A stretch of DNA of 64,000 bases from Pseudomonas putida. Lineage in GTDB: Bacteria > Pseudomonadota > Gammaproteobacteria > Pseudomonadales > Pseudomonadaceae. Below, piece by piece: positions 10,153-18,895 of this stretch (position 1 is the first letter of the stretch; every line of letters begins with the position of its first letter). The notes below the pieces were generated by a model. That model was not told the origin of the DNA. It saw nothing but the letters and a program-made list of their open reading frames with translations, and searched no databases. The translations under genes and the position numbers were made by a program. The stretch spans positions 5,270,001 to 5,334,000 of the forward strand of contig NZ_CP039371.1 in NCBI RefSeq assembly GCF_005080685.1, in the 5' to 3' direction.

Positions 10153-10222
10153 TGGCCCCTTCGCGGGACAAGCCCGCTCCCACAAATTCGCCTGTAGGAG
10201 CGGGCTTGTCCCGCGAATGGGC
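10153..10222. repeat. REP pair (inverted) between ydcS and ydcT
   Basis: Two inverted Pseudomonas REP units (TTCGCGGGACAAGCCCGCTC and its reverse complement) face each other around a short spacer in the 124 bp gap between the binding-protein gene and its ATPase gene. REP hairpins inside operons can protect the upstream mRNA from 3' exonucleases, which would favour higher binding-protein levels. Confidence 0.9.
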
Positions 10223-10258
10223 CACTAGAGGTAACACCAGTACAGCTGAGTACCGCCC

Positions 10259-11299
10259 ATGCCCCTAGCAGTCCAGTTCACCCAGGTGTCCCGCACCTTC
10301 GGCGAGGTCAAGGCCGTCGACCAGGTCAGCATCGACATCGACGACGGCGAGTTCTTCTCCATGCTCGGCCCCTCGGGCTCGGGCAAGACCACCTGCCTGC
10401 GCCTGATCGCAGGCTTCGAGCAACCCAGCAGCGGCTCGATTCGCATTCATGGCGTAGAGGCCGCCGGGGTGCCGCCCTACGAGCGCGACGTCAACACCGT
10501 GTTCCAGGACTACGCGCTGTTCCCGCACATGAACGTGCTCGACAACATCGCCTACGGCCTCAAGGTCAAGGGCGTGGCCAAGGCAGAACGCCAGGGCCGC
10601 GCCGAGGAAGCGCTGGCCATGGTCGCCCTGGCAGGCTTCGGCCAGCGCAAGCCGGCACAGTTGTCCGGCGGCCAGCGCCAGCGTGTCGCCCTGGCCCGGG
10701 CATTGGTCAACCGCCCGCGGGTATTGCTGCTCGACGAGCCGCTGGGCGCCCTCGACCTGAAGTTGCGCGAGCAGATGCAGGGCGAGTTGAAGAAACTCCA
10801 GCGCCAGCTGGGCATCACCTTCATCTTCGTCACCCACGACCAGACCGAAGCCCTGTCGATGTCCGACCGGGTCGCGGTGTTCAATCGCGGCCGCATCGAG
10901 CAGGTCGACACCCCGCGCAACCTGTACATGAAGCCGGCCACCACGTTCGTCGCCGAGTTCGTCGGTACGTCCAACGTGGTGAGGGGAGCCCTCGCCGAGC
11001 AGTTGAGCGGCAACGCCCAGCCTTTTTCCATCCGCCCCGAGCACATCCGCCTGGGCGAACCCGCGATGGCTGGCGACCCGATAAAGGTCAGCGGCGTTCT
11101 TCGCGACGTGCAGTACCAGGGCAGCGCGACCCGCTACGAACTGCAACTGGACAACGGCCAGTTGCTGGCGGTGAGCCAGGCCAACGACCGTTGGCAGGAG
11201 CACGCCCAGCCTTGGCAACCGGGCCAGCGCGTGCAGGCTCACTGGTCCCGCGAAGCGATGACGGCGCTGCGTGACAGCACGCCTGCCGAGGGCGTTTGA
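10259..11299 (+). CDS. ydcT: YdcT-like polyamine ABC transporter ATP-binding protein
   Basis: The 346-residue ATPase of the transporter has Walker A GPSGSGKTT near residue 39, a Q-loop in VFQDYALFPHMNV, signature LSGGQRQRVALARAL, Walker B VLLLDEPLGALD and switch His in FVTHDQTEAL. A C-terminal TOBE-type domain (about 270-346) is typical of polyamine and iron importers. It is followed by the first permease gene after 1 bp, so the two are probably translationally coupled. Confidence 0.93.
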   Translation: MPLAVQFTQVSRTFGEVKAVDQVSIDIDDGEFFSMLGPSGSGKTTCLRLIAGFEQPSSGSIRIHGVEAAGVPPYERDVNTVFQDYALFPHMNVLDNIAYGLKVKGVAKAERQGRAEEALAMVALAGFGQRKPAQLSGGQRQRVALARALVNRPRVLLLDEPLGALDLKLREQMQGELKKLQRQLGITFIFVTHDQTEALSMSDRVAVFNRGRIEQVDTPRNLYMKPATTFVAEFVGTSNVVRGALAEQLSGNAQPFSIRPEHIRLGEPAMAGDPIKVSGVLRDVQYQGSATRYELQLDNGQLLAVSQANDRWQEHAQPWQPGQRVQAHWSREAMTALRDSTPAEGV

Positions 11300-11300
11300 G

Positions 11301-12236
11301 ATGAACACCCCTGCCAATGCCCGCCCAGGCCCGCTGCGCGGCGCCAGCAACCTGCTGTACCGGCGCCCGAACCTGTACCTGGCGCTGTTGCTGGTGCCGC
11401 CGCTGACCTGGTTTGGCGCCATCTACCTGGGCTCGTTGCTGAACCTGTTGTGGCAAGGCTTCTACACCTTCGACGACTTCACCATGGCGGTGACGCCAGA
11501 CCTTACCCTGGGCAACTTCGCCGCCCTGTTCAACCCGTCCAACTTCGACATCATCCTGCGCACCCTGGCCATGGCCGTGGCGGTGTCGCTGGCCAGCGCG
11601 GTGCTGGCGTTCCCCATCGCCTACTACATGGCCCGCTACACCAGCGGCAAGACCAAGGCGTTCTTCTATATCGCGGTGATGATGCCGATGTGGGCCAGCT
11701 ACATCGTCAAGACCTACGCCTGGACCCTGCTGCTGGCCAAGGGCGGCGTGGCCCAATGGTTCGTCCAGCTGCTGCACCTGGACAGCCTGCTGCAGGCCCT
11801 GCTGGTAATACCGGGGGTCGGCGGCAGCACCCTGTCGACCTCGCACCTGGGGCGCTTCATGGTGTTCGTGTACATCTGGCTGCCGTTCATGATCTTGCCG
11901 ATCCAGGCGGCGCTCGAACGCCTGCCGCCCTCGCTGCTGCAGGCCTCGGCAGACCTCGGCGCCAGGCCCGGGCAAACCTTCGTGCAGGTGATCCTGCCGC
12001 TGTCGATTCCAGGCATCGCTGCCGGCTCGATCTTCACCTTCTCGCTGACCCTGGGCGATTTCATCGTCCCGCAACTGATCGGGCCGCCGGGGTACTTCAT
12101 CGGCAGCATGGTCTATGCCCAGCAAGGCGCGATCGGCAACATGCCGATGGCGGCGGCCTTCACCCTGGTGCCGATCGTGCTGATCGCTCTCTACCTGTCC
12201 ATCGTCAAGCGCCTGGGGGCCTTCGATGCACTCTGA
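11301..12236 (+). CDS. ydcU: YdcU-like polyamine ABC transporter permease
   Basis: This membrane permease of the PotB class starts at the ATG right after the ydcT stop ([20 protein letters not shown]); an in-frame ATG at 11271 lies inside ydcT and is less likely. The 311 residues contain about six hydrophobic segments (for example [20 protein letters not shown] and [20 protein letters not shown]). The EAA coupling loop is near [20 protein letters not shown]. The 3' end overlaps ydcV by 11 bp. Confidence 0.92.
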   Translation: MNTPANARPGPLRGASNLLYRRPNLYLALLLVPPLTWFGAIYLGSLLNLLWQGFYTFDDFTMAVTPDLTLGNFAALFNPSNFDIILRTLAMAVAVSLASAVLAFPIAYYMARYTSGKTKAFFYIAVMMPMWASYIVKTYAWTLLLAKGGVAQWFVQLLHLDSLLQALLVIPGVGGSTLSTSHLGRFMVFVYIWLPFMILPIQAALERLPPSLLQASADLGARPGQTFVQVILPLSIPGIAAGSIFTFSLTLGDFIVPQLIGPPGYFIGSMVYAQQGAIGNMPMAAAFTLVPIVLIALYLSIVKRLGAFDAL

Positions 12237-13032
12237 AAAAGCGTCGGTGGGCCTGCGCCTGGCGGCGTGGGGTGGGCTGGTGTTCCTGCACTTCCCGATC
12301 CTGATCATCTTCCTCTATGCCTTCAATACCGAAGATGCGGCGTTCAGCTTCCCGCCCAAGGGTTTCACCCTGCACTGGTTCGCCGTGGCCTTCGCCAGGG
12401 CCGATGTGCTCGAAGCCATCAAGCTGTCGCTGCAAGTGGCCTGCCTGGCCACGCTGATCGCCCTGGTACTCGGCACCCTGGCCTCGGCGGCGCTGTACAA
12501 GCGCAGCTTCTTCGGCAAGGAGAGCATTTCGCTGATGCTGATCCTGCCGATCGCCCTGCCCGGCATCATCACCGGCATCGCCCTGCTTTCGGCGTTCAAG
12601 AGTCTGGGGATCGAACCGGGCGTCTTCACCATCGTCGTCGGCCACGCCACCTTCTGCGTGGTCATCGTCTACAACAACGTCATCGCCCGCCTGCGCCGCA
12701 CCTCGCAGAGCCTCATCGAAGCCTCGATGGACCTCGGTGCCGACGGCTGGCAGACATTCCGCTACATCATCCTGCCCAACCTCGGTTCGGCATTGCTGGC
12801 CGGCGGCATGCTGGCTTTCGCGCTGTCGTTCGACGAGATCATCGTCACCACCTTCACCGCGGGCCACGAACGCACCCTGCCCATCTGGCTCCTCAACCAA
12901 TTGAGCCGCCCGCGCGACGTGCCGGTGACCAACGTGGTCGCCATGCTGGTGATGCTGGTGACCATGCTGCCGATCCTCGGCGCCTATTACCTGACCCGGG
13001 GCGGCGAAAGCGTCGCGGGCAGCGGCAAATGA
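12226..13032 (+). CDS. ydcV: YdcV-like polyamine ABC transporter permease
   Basis: The second permease, of the PotC class, has 268 residues and about six membrane segments ([40 protein letters not shown]). The EAA motif region is [20 protein letters not shown]. It starts inside the end of ydcU. With YdcU it forms the channel for the amine substrate captured by the YdcS-like protein. Confidence 0.92.
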   Translation: MHSEKASVGLRLAAWGGLVFLHFPILIIFLYAFNTEDAAFSFPPKGFTLHWFAVAFARADVLEAIKLSLQVACLATLIALVLGTLASAALYKRSFFGKESISLMLILPIALPGIITGIALLSAFKSLGIEPGVFTIVVGHATFCVVIVYNNVIARLRRTSQSLIEASMDLGADGWQTFRYIILPNLGSALLAGGMLAFALSFDEIIVTTFTAGHERTLPIWLLNQLSRPRDVPVTNVVAMLVMLVTMLPILGAYYLTRGGESVAGSGK

Positions 13033-13049
13033 CCTTGGAGGAGTCCCCC

Positions 13050-14474
13050 ATGCAAACCCGAATGCTGATCAACGGCCACCTGGTGGCGGGCCAAGGCCCG
13101 GCCTGGACCGTGCTCGACCCGGCCCGCGGAGCGGCCCTGGCGCAAATCAACGAAGCCACCGAAGCGCAGGTCGACGCCGCGGTGCGCGCTGCAGATCAGG
13201 CCTTCGACACCTGGTCGCAGACCTCCCCGCGCGAGCGTTCGCTGGCCCTGCTGGCGCTGGCCGATGTCGTCGATGCACACGCCGACGAACTCGCCGGGCT
13301 GGAATCGCAGAACTGCGGCAAGCCGCTCGCTGCCGCACGCAACGACGAACTGCCGGCCATTGCCGACGTGTTCCGCTACTTCGCGGGCGCCGCCCGCTGC
13401 CTGGGCGGCTCGGCGGCAGGAGAATACCTGCCGGGCCACACCTCGATGATCCGCCGCGACCCGCTGGGCGTGGTGGCCTCGATCGCGCCCTGGAACTACC
13501 CGCTGATGATGCTGGCGTGGAAGATCGCTCCGGCCTTGGCGGCAGGCAACACGGTGGTGATCAAGCCCTCGGAGCTCACCCCGCTCACCGCCCTGCGCCT
13601 GGGCGAACTGGCCAAGGACGTGCTGCCCGCCGGCGTGCTGAACATTCTGTTCGGCCGTGGCCAGACGGTCGGCAACCCGCTGGTCACCCACCCCAAGGTG
13701 CGCATGGTCTCGCTGACCGGGTCGATCCCCACCGGCGCGCACATCATCGGCGCCACCGCCGACAGCGTGAAGCGCATGCACATGGAGCTCGGCGGCAAGG
13801 CACCGGTGCTGGTGTTCGACGATGCCGACGTCGATGCCGCCATCGAGGGCATCCGTACCTTTGGCTTCTACAACGCTGGCCAGGACTGCACGGCGGCCTG
13901 CCGCCTGTATGTGCAGGATGGCATCTACGAACGCTTCGTCGAACGCCTGGGCGAAGCGGTTTCCAGCCTCAAACCGGGCCTGCAGGAGGCCGAAGGGACC
14001 GAGCTTGGTCCGCTGATCAGCGCCCAGCACCGCGACAAGGTGGCGGGCCTGGTGCAGCGCGCCATTGCCCAGCCGCACATCCGCCTGGTCACCGGGGGCA
14101 AGGCGCTGGCGGGGGATGGTTTCTTCTTCGAGCCGACGGTGCTGGCCGATGCCTTGCAGGATGACGAGATCGTGCGCCACGAGGTATTCGGCCCGGTGGT
14201 GTCGGTGACGCGCTTTACCGAGGAAGCACAGGCGCTGGAGTGGGCCAACGACTCAGCGTACGGCCTGGCCTCGTCGGTATGGACCCGCGACACCGGGCGC
14301 GCGCATCGGTTGGCGGCGCGGTTGCAGTATGGCTGCACCTGGGTGAATACCCACTTCATGCTGGTCAGCGAGATGCCCCATGGGGGGCAGAAGCATTCGG
14401 GGTATGGGAAGGATATGTCGATGTATGGGTTGGAAGATTACACCTGTGTGCGGCATGTGATGATCAAGCATTGA
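13050..14474 (+). CDS. Gamma-aminobutyraldehyde dehydrogenase-like aldehyde dehydrogenase
   Basis: The 474-residue NAD(P)-dependent aldehyde dehydrogenase starts at 13050, where GGAGGAG lies 7 bp upstream; another ATG at 13029 overlaps the ydcV stop. Family landmarks are [20 protein letters not shown], the general-base Glu in [12 protein letters not shown], the catalytic Cys in [14 protein letters not shown] and GPVVSVTRF. In E. coli the equivalent gene (prr/patD, ydcW) lies next to ydcSTUV and oxidises 4-aminobutanal made from putrescine to GABA. The same context here supports that role; the exact substrate is inferred. Confidence 0.88.
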   Translation: MQTRMLINGHLVAGQGPAWTVLDPARGAALAQINEATEAQVDAAVRAADQAFDTWSQTSPRERSLALLALADVVDAHADELAGLESQNCGKPLAAARNDELPAIADVFRYFAGAARCLGGSAAGEYLPGHTSMIRRDPLGVVASIAPWNYPLMMLAWKIAPALAAGNTVVIKPSELTPLTALRLGELAKDVLPAGVLNILFGRGQTVGNPLVTHPKVRMVSLTGSIPTGAHIIGATADSVKRMHMELGGKAPVLVFDDADVDAAIEGIRTFGFYNAGQDCTAACRLYVQDGIYERFVERLGEAVSSLKPGLQEAEGTELGPLISAQHRDKVAGLVQRAIAQPHIRLVTGGKALAGDGFFFEPTVLADALQDDEIVRHEVFGPVVSVTRFTEEAQALEWANDSAYGLASSVWTRDTGRAHRLAARLQYGCTWVNTHFMLVSEMPHGGQKHSGYGKDMSMYGLEDYTCVRHVMIKH

Positions 14475-14596
14475 AGTACGGGGATCGAGTTGCTCTAACC
14501 TCTCGATCCCAGAACTGGCCTACAAAGTATTCGGTCATATCCGAAGCCAGTTCCACTAGATTGAAAAGCTGCAATTGAGACTTTCAGGGCAATGGA

Positions 14597-14782
14597 ATGA
14601 AATATCGCGGATTCTCTGCAACAGTCAGCTATAGCAAGGAAGATCGGGCGTGGGTGGGGCGGGTGTCAATAACGGAAGCCATAATTGGTTTCCATGCAAT
14701 TTCCCGCCGTCGGTTGTCAGCCGCATTCAAGGAAGCAGTGGATGATTACTTGGAGTTTGTTAAAGGTACAGCGCACTTTTAG
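14597..14782 (+). CDS. Orphan, short HicB-family antitoxin-like protein
   Basis: This 61-residue protein (MKYRGFSATVSYSKEDRAWV) resembles the N-terminal HicB fold: a Y-x-G-x-x-x-x-V start, an acidic turn, a GRV strand and a helix ending in AAFKEAVDDYLEFVKG. Full HicB-type antitoxins usually carry a further DNA-binding domain (ribbon-helix-helix or HTH), absent here because a stop follows after AHF. No HicA-like toxin is seen in the 120 bp upstream or downstream. It is most likely a shortened, orphan antitoxin. Base composition is lower in GC than the flanking genes. Confidence 0.65.
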   Translation: MKYRGFSATVSYSKEDRAWVGRVSITEAIIGFHAISRRRLSAAFKEAVDDYLEFVKGTAHF

Positions 14783-14800
14783 GAGTTAATCGTGAGCCCG

Positions 14801-14834
14801 TGCCTGTGTTCTGACTACGCTGAACACAGGCACG
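14801..14834. terminator. 12 bp stem hairpin between convergent genes
   Basis: A perfect 12 bp inverted repeat (GTGCCTGTGTTC / GAACACAGGCAC) with a 10-base loop lies between the HicB-like gene (plus) and the flavin oxidoreductase gene (minus). It has no clear T tract on either side, so it may act as a transcript end or 3' processing hairpin rather than a strong intrinsic terminator. Confidence 0.55.
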
Positions 14835-14859
14835 CTCCGACATCACGAGCCGGAACAGT

Positions 14860-15966
14860 TCAGTCCCGCAAATCCGACTCATGAATCGGATTCGCCCGGC
14901 TGGTCGCCCGCTGATACTGCGCCGGCCAGGTTGCCTTGTTGCCACCCAGGTCGTCATCGGCATGCAGCGGCCAGTAAGGATCACGAAGCAGCTCGCGGGC
15001 GAGGAAGATCACATCTGCCTGGCCAGTACGCAGAATGTGTTCGGCCTGGGCCGGTTCAGTGATCATGCCCACCGTGCCGGTGGCAATTTCCGATTCCTTG
15101 CGCACACGTTCGGCGAAGCGGGTCTGGTAGCCGGGGCCGGTGGGGATCTCGGCATTGACCGAAGTGCCGCCTGACGATACGTCGATCAGATCGACCCCAA
15201 GCACACGCAGCCGGCGCGCCAGCTCGACGGTTTCGTCCGGGTTCCAGCCATCCTCGACCCAATCGGTAGCCGAGACGCGAACCAACAGCGGTAGCTCCTG
15301 CGGCCAGACCTTGCGCACCGCCTCGGTCACCTCCAGGGTCAGGCGGATGCGGTTTTCGAAGCAGCTACCGTATTCGTCGCGGCGCTGGTTGCTCAGCGGC
15401 GAGAGGAACTGGTGCAGCAGGTAGCCATGCGCGGCGTGGATCTCGACCACCTTGAAGCCGGCCTGCACGGCCCGCTCGGTGGCTGCGACGAATGATCCGA
15501 CGATATCCTGGATTTCGTCCTTGCTCAGTTCCCGTGGCGGGGTGTGTTGTGGGTCGAAGGCGATTTTCGACGGCCCGACCGGCTGCCAACCGCCCTCCTC
15601 GACCTTGACGCTGCCGTGCTTGCCCAGCCAGGGCCGATAGGTACTGGCCTTGCGGCCGGCATGGGCCAGCTGGATGCCGGGCACGGCGCCCTGGGCGGTG
15701 ATGAAGCGGGTGATGCGTTGCAACGGGGCGATCTGGTCGTCGTTCCACAGGCCGAGGTCTTCGGCGGTGATCCGCCCGTCATCGGTAACCGCGACCGCCT
15801 CGGTGATGACCAGGCCTGCGCCACCGACGGCGCGGCTACCCAAGTGAACGAGATGCCAGTCGTTGGCCAGGCCATCGACGGCGGAATACTGGCACATCGG
15901 CGAAACGGCGATGCGGTTGGGCAGTGTCAGCTGACGCAGGGTGTAAGGCTCGAGCAGCAGGCTCAT
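14860..15966 (-). CDS. NADH:flavin oxidoreductase, Old Yellow Enzyme family (YqjM/XenA-like)
   Basis: This 368-residue FMN enzyme of the Old Yellow Enzyme family begins at 15966 (MSLLLEPYTLRQLTLPNRIA), with GGGAGG about 7 bp upstream. The N-terminal LPNRIAVSPMCQYSAVDG carries the Cys typical of the YqjM/XenA branch. The His pair that binds the acceptor appears in VVEIHAAHGYLLHQFLSP, and an Arg/Tyr-containing segment is SNQRRDEYG. Such enzymes reduce activated C=C bonds or nitro groups with NAD(P)H. The natural substrate is not evident. It stands alone on the minus strand. Confidence 0.9.
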   Translation of the reverse strand: MSLLLEPYTLRQLTLPNRIAVSPMCQYSAVDGLANDWHLVHLGSRAVGGAGLVITEAVAVTDDGRITAEDLGLWNDDQIAPLQRITRFITAQGAVPGIQLAHAGRKASTYRPWLGKHGSVKVEEGGWQPVGPSKIAFDPQHTPPRELSKDEIQDIVGSFVAATERAVQAGFKVVEIHAAHGYLLHQFLSPLSNQRRDEYGSCFENRIRLTLEVTEAVRKVWPQELPLLVRVSATDWVEDGWNPDETVELARRLRVLGVDLIDVSSGGTSVNAEIPTGPGYQTRFAERVRKESEIATGTVGMITEPAQAEHILRTGQADVIFLARELLRDPYWPLHADDDLGGNKATWPAQYQRATSRANPIHESDLRD

Positions 15967-16100
15967 GAGGGCACCTCCCAGGGACTCCAATGGTGATCCG
16001 GCCGGGCTCATGCGCGATCCTGGCCCGGTTCCGGTCATTACTCAGACTAGACCAGATTGGGTGGGGGGAAGGTTCCATGGGATTGGTGGGGAGGGTTGCG

Positions 16101-16126
16101 GTGGGCGGATATCGAGCACCGCCCAC
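16101..16126 (-). terminator. Hairpin downstream of the DUF3077 gene
   Basis: An 8 bp GC-rich inverted repeat (GTGGGCGG / CCGCCCAC) with a 10-base loop lies 23 bp after the DUF3077 stop. No strong T tract follows, so termination is only probable. Confidence 0.45.
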
Positions 16127-16148
16127 CCCTGCTAGGTCGACCAACGCA

Positions 16149-16400
16149 TCACTTGCGACAATTGATCCCAATCTCCATGTCATTGATCAGCGCCTTGGCC
16201 ATGGCACTGAGCATACGCGCCGCACTGCCGGCGATCAGATTGCTCTCCATCTCGGCCTCTTCGGTCAGGTGCTCGATGCAACCCAGCAAGGTGGAGAGTT
16301 CGGAGAACGCATGATCGAGGGGGATACCGGGGCGAATCGCGTACATCTCGGAGAATTTGGTTTGGCCTGCGGTGGTATGTGAGCCGAGCGCTGTCTTCAT
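16149..16400 (-). CDS. DUF3077 family protein
   Basis: This small 83-residue protein (MKTALGSHTTAGQTKFSEMY) has the pattern known from Pseudomonas DUF3077 proteins: an FxV/FxI-like start, PGIPLDHAFSELSTLLGCIE, and a helix with AARMLSAMAKALINDMEIG. It is predicted cytoplasmic and helical, with no known function. It overlaps the upstream gene as ATGA (16397-16400), so the two small proteins are made together. Confidence 0.72.
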   Translation of the reverse strand: MKTALGSHTTAGQTKFSEMYAIRPGIPLDHAFSELSTLLGCIEHLTEEAEMESNLIAGSAARMLSAMAKALINDMEIGINCRK

Positions 16401-16648
16401 GACGCACTCTCCAGTCTCTTGATATGGCTTATCAGCCCACCCAGTACTTCGTTGAGGATCTCCAGGGTGTCGAGTGCGAAGATGATTTCTTCGTCGGTCT
16501 CGGCTTTCAGGTACTCCTCACCGGCTTTCGAGAGGCGGTGCATGAGGCTGGTAGCGCGGGCAATGGCTTGTTCGCGAGTGAGTGGTGGGGTGGTCAGGAC
16601 GTAGAATGTGGGTTGGTCAGTCGGTGGATCAGGTACGATTTTTTTCAT
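16397..16648 (-). CDS. DUF6124-like small Pseudomonas protein
   Basis: The ATG at 16648 (MKKIVPDPPTDQP) gives 83 residues. The MKK(I/V)xPDPP opening followed by a helical region (LTREQAIARATSLMHRLSKA) is typical of the DUF6124/DUF3077-type small proteins that occur in many copies in the P. putida group. A longer frame to 16720 exists, but only this start fits the family. It is translationally coupled to the DUF3077 gene. The function is unknown, and assignment to DUF6124 is by recalled pattern only. Confidence 0.68.
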   Translation of the reverse strand: MKKIVPDPPTDQPTFYVLTTPPLTREQAIARATSLMHRLSKAGEEYLKAETDEEIIFALDTLEILNEVLGGLISHIKRLESAS

Positions 16649-16721
16649 AGTCGATTCCAAAGTTTTAGGAATGCGACCACCTTGCTCCTTCTCACAGATT
16701 AGGGTGGCAGCCGTACGCAAG

Positions 16722-16820
16722 GTGAGAAGCCCGCGCTGGAATCACGCACGGTCAAGCCAAAGCTTGCTCGCGCACAGCTGCCATAACTGACATGCGATTC
16801 CACAACGGCGGGCTTCTCAC
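16722..16820. repeat. Long inverted repeat upstream of the DUF6124/DUF3077 gene pair
   Basis: Perfect 13 bp arms (GTGAGAAGCCCGC at 16722-16734 and its complement at 16808-16820) continue inward as an imperfect stem (CTGGAATC / GATTCCAC), enclosing about 45 bases. It lies 74 bp before the DUF6124-like start on the minus strand, so it could be a structured 5' leader or an intergenic repeat. Confidence 0.6.
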
Positions 16821-16873
16821 ACCCGATCGCCATTTGCGGCGACTTCGGAACGATAACCTTGAGAATGGAAACA

Positions 16874-17078
16874 TGCCTATCAGACGGCATTCGACACGAG
16901 CAGTAGGATAATTCCTTGAGCCACCCAGCCTGAAGCACTTGGTTTCAGGTTCAGAATCTTCTTACGGCTGATGGCCCTTTCGCGGGCAAGCCCGCTCCTA
17001 CAGGTATTGCGCCGCTATTGAGAACGGCGGGGTACCTGTAGGAGCGGGTTTACCCGCGAAAGGGCCGGCCCAGCAACC
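16874..17078. repeat. 205 bp direct repeat, copy A, including an inverted REP pair
   Basis: This segment recurs in the same orientation at 18476-18680 with about 12 mismatches and no gaps. Its right half is an inverted REP pair (CTTTCGCGGGCAAGCCCGCT and its partner). The left half starts TGCCTATCAGACGGCATTCG. The two copies bracket the fic gene. Confidence 0.92.
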
Positions 17079-17120
17079 TGAAATTGTAGGCTTGCCACTG
17101 ATCTGACCAGATAATGGCAG

Positions 17121-18242
17121 TCAGGTGTAGAGCTCGAAGTCATTACTGTCGCGAGTTAACAACTGCATCAACTGGGGATGGATAAAGAGCTTTTCCTTAC
17201 CGACCTGCACTTCTCGCAGCACGCCAATATCAACCAACTCTTTGAGGTACCGGGACGCGGCCTGTCGCTGCGCAATCTGTTTATCGACAACATTGCTAAT
17301 TCGGCAATAAGGCTGCTCGAAAATCACGTCAACCAGTTCGCGTGAATAGATTTTCGGCAACTGCTCGCGAACGTACTGGGAGGTGTGCTCGGACAGGCTG
17401 CGGATAGTCGAAATTTTCGCACTCGTCCAACGTGCGGTTTCCTCCACGGCACCGAGCATGTATAGCAGCCACGGCTCCCATGACTGATCGCGGGTAACCT
17501 CGAGTAACAAGCGGTAGTAGTCGGCTCGGTGGGCGATAATGTAACGGCTAAGATAAAGAATCGGCAGGGTTAGCAGATTTTGTTGAATTAGATACAGATT
17601 ATTGAGCACACGCCCGGTACGGCCATTGCCATCAGTAAATGGGTGAATGGCTTCAAACTGGTAATGCGCCACGGCCATCCGCACGAGTGGGTCCAAGTCA
17701 GTCTCGTTGTGCAGGAAGCGTTCCCAGTTAGCGAGCAGGCTACGTAAACGATCTTCACCATCCGGTGGGGTATAGATTATTTCGCCAGTGCGCTCATTAG
17801 ACAGTTGGGTCCCTGGCACTCGGCGTATATCCATGTTCACGCCCTTGAGCGTGCGGCAAATTTCAACTGCCGTACTGGTCGAAAGCGGACGCTCGGACAG
17901 CGAATGGTAACCCCGATGCAAGGCCTTGCGGTAGCGCAGGGCTTCCTTGGTCGCGGGTTCGGCGCTTTGGTCACCTGCCTGGGCATGCTGGAAGAGTAGG
18001 TCCGTGGTGGTGACGATGCTTTCGATTTCCGAGCTATCCTTGGCCTCCAGCAAGGGGATAGTGTTAATGAGCATCGTCTGATTAGGGATCAACTCGGCAA
18101 TCTGTTTCAACTCGGCGAGGGCCGTGCGCGCATCGATACAGCGCTTTAGTACTGCACGGGTTTCCAGGTCTGCGGCGGGCGGCAAAAGAGGAAGATGGTT
18201 ATAGGGCTTGTTGGCTTGCCAGGGAAGATGGGGTGTAGTCAT
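17121..18242 (-). CDS. Fic family protein (class II, predicted AMP transferase)
   Basis: Fic enzymes transfer AMP (or other nucleotide parts) to target proteins. The 373-residue frame starts at 18242 ([20 protein letters not shown]), with AAGGA about 12 bp upstream. The N-terminal part holds the autoinhibitory helix motif [14 protein letters not shown] near residue 75, and the core has the complete catalytic motif [12 protein letters not shown] near residue 200. A C-terminal winged-helix-like part ([20 protein letters not shown]) may bind DNA. No separate antitoxin gene is seen, as expected for a self-inhibited class II protein. The gene is visibly more AT-rich than its neighbours and is framed by direct repeats, suggesting acquisition by transfer. 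Confidence 0.9.
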   Translation of the reverse strand: MTTPHLPWQANKPYNHLPLLPPAADLETRAVLKRCIDARTALAELKQIAELIPNQTMLINTIPLLEAKDSSEIESIVTTTDLLFQHAQAGDQSAEPATKEALRYRKALHRGYHSLSERPLSTSTAVEICRTLKGVNMDIRRVPGTQLSNERTGEIIYTPPDGEDRLRSLLANWERFLHNETDLDPLVRMAVAHYQFEAIHPFTDGNGRTGRVLNNLYLIQQNLLTLPILYLSRYIIAHRADYYRLLLEVTRDQSWEPWLLYMLGAVEETARWTSAKISTIRSLSEHTSQYVREQLPKIYSRELVDVIFEQPYCRISNVVDKQIAQRQAASRYLKELVDIGVLREVQVGKEKLFIHPQLMQLLTRDSNDFELYT

Positions 18243-18346
18243 GTATGGGGCTGTCCTTGGACCAATTGCTGGCGAAGGCGGTCTTGGAAACGTCACTTTC
18301 CTCGTTCAATTGTAGAGCTGGGCGGCTGACGTGTCGTTATTTTTCA

Positions 18347-18428
18347 ATTTTAGCGACGCATTACGCAGTCGTGTCGCTGACAGCGACATATGCGTTAAAC
18401 GTGTCACCAAAATGCCATTTCAGCGACA
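18347..18428. repeat. Cluster of TGTCGC repeats upstream of fic (transposon-end-like or operator)
   Basis: Three related units occur in 82 bp: ATTTTAGCGACG (18347-18358), the near-perfect palindrome TGTCGCTGACAGCGACA (18372-18388) and ATTTCAGCGACA (18417-18428). Read on the minus strand they begin (T/C)GTCGCT. Repeated units ending in ACA resemble the multi-repeat ends of TnsB/TniA-type transposons, with the element lying leftwards over fic. Alternatively the palindrome may be an operator for fic. Confidence 0.45.
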
Positions 18429-18475
18429 TGTCCACACCGAAAGACATCAGAAACGTTACTACTGATGCATGTGCC

Positions 18476-18680
18476 TGCCTATCAGACGGCATTCGACACG
18501 GTGCGTAGGATAATTCCTCGCGCCACCCGATCTGAGGCACTTGGTTTCAGGTTCAGAATCTTCTTACGGCTGAAGGCCCTTTCGCGGGCAAGCCCGCTCC
18601 TACAGGTATTGCGCCGCTATTGCGAACGGCGGGGTACCTGTAGGAGCGGGTTTACCCGCGAAAGGGCCGGCCCAGCAACC
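18476..18680. repeat. 205 bp direct repeat, copy B, including an inverted REP pair
   Basis: This is the second copy of the repeat described at 16874-17078, about 94% identical by eye and the same length. It lies on the far side of fic. The mismatches cluster in the left 75 bp, and the REP half is almost identical. Confidence 0.92.
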
Positions 18681-18895
18681 AGAAATCTATCAGGAGAGAG
18701 GAAGGAATTACCAAGTGCCCATAGCGTCTCCAAGCGATTCCTCAGGTGGTCGGCCAGTTCCGGGGGGCGTCCCCGGCCATCCAGCAAATCGAGGTACAGG
18801 ACGCAGGCGCTCGAAATACAGACAGGGCTATCTGGTTGCCTGTGGCGGTAAAGCAAACTGACACCGCTCACCTCACCGCGCCTCAATATGCGCAA
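18617..18895 (-). other. Weak small open frame between recJ and the repeat
   Basis: A 92-codon frame overlaps the last 23 bp of recJ. Its first about 70 residues (with ACVLYLDLLDGRGRPPELAD and HLRNRLETLWALG) look protein-like, but the tail is translated REP sequence. It could be a small gene cut by the repeat, or chance. No ribosome site or family was recognised. Confidence 0.22.

Noticed and set aside
16699..16938. 79-codon frame upstream of the DUF6124-like gene
   Set aside because: It is made of inverted-repeat and direct-repeat sequence, with no family pattern.
17121..18242. fic as part of a two-gene Fic toxin/antitoxin module
   Set aside because: The inhibitory helix motif is inside the protein's own N-terminus (class II), and no small antitoxin frame lies upstream.
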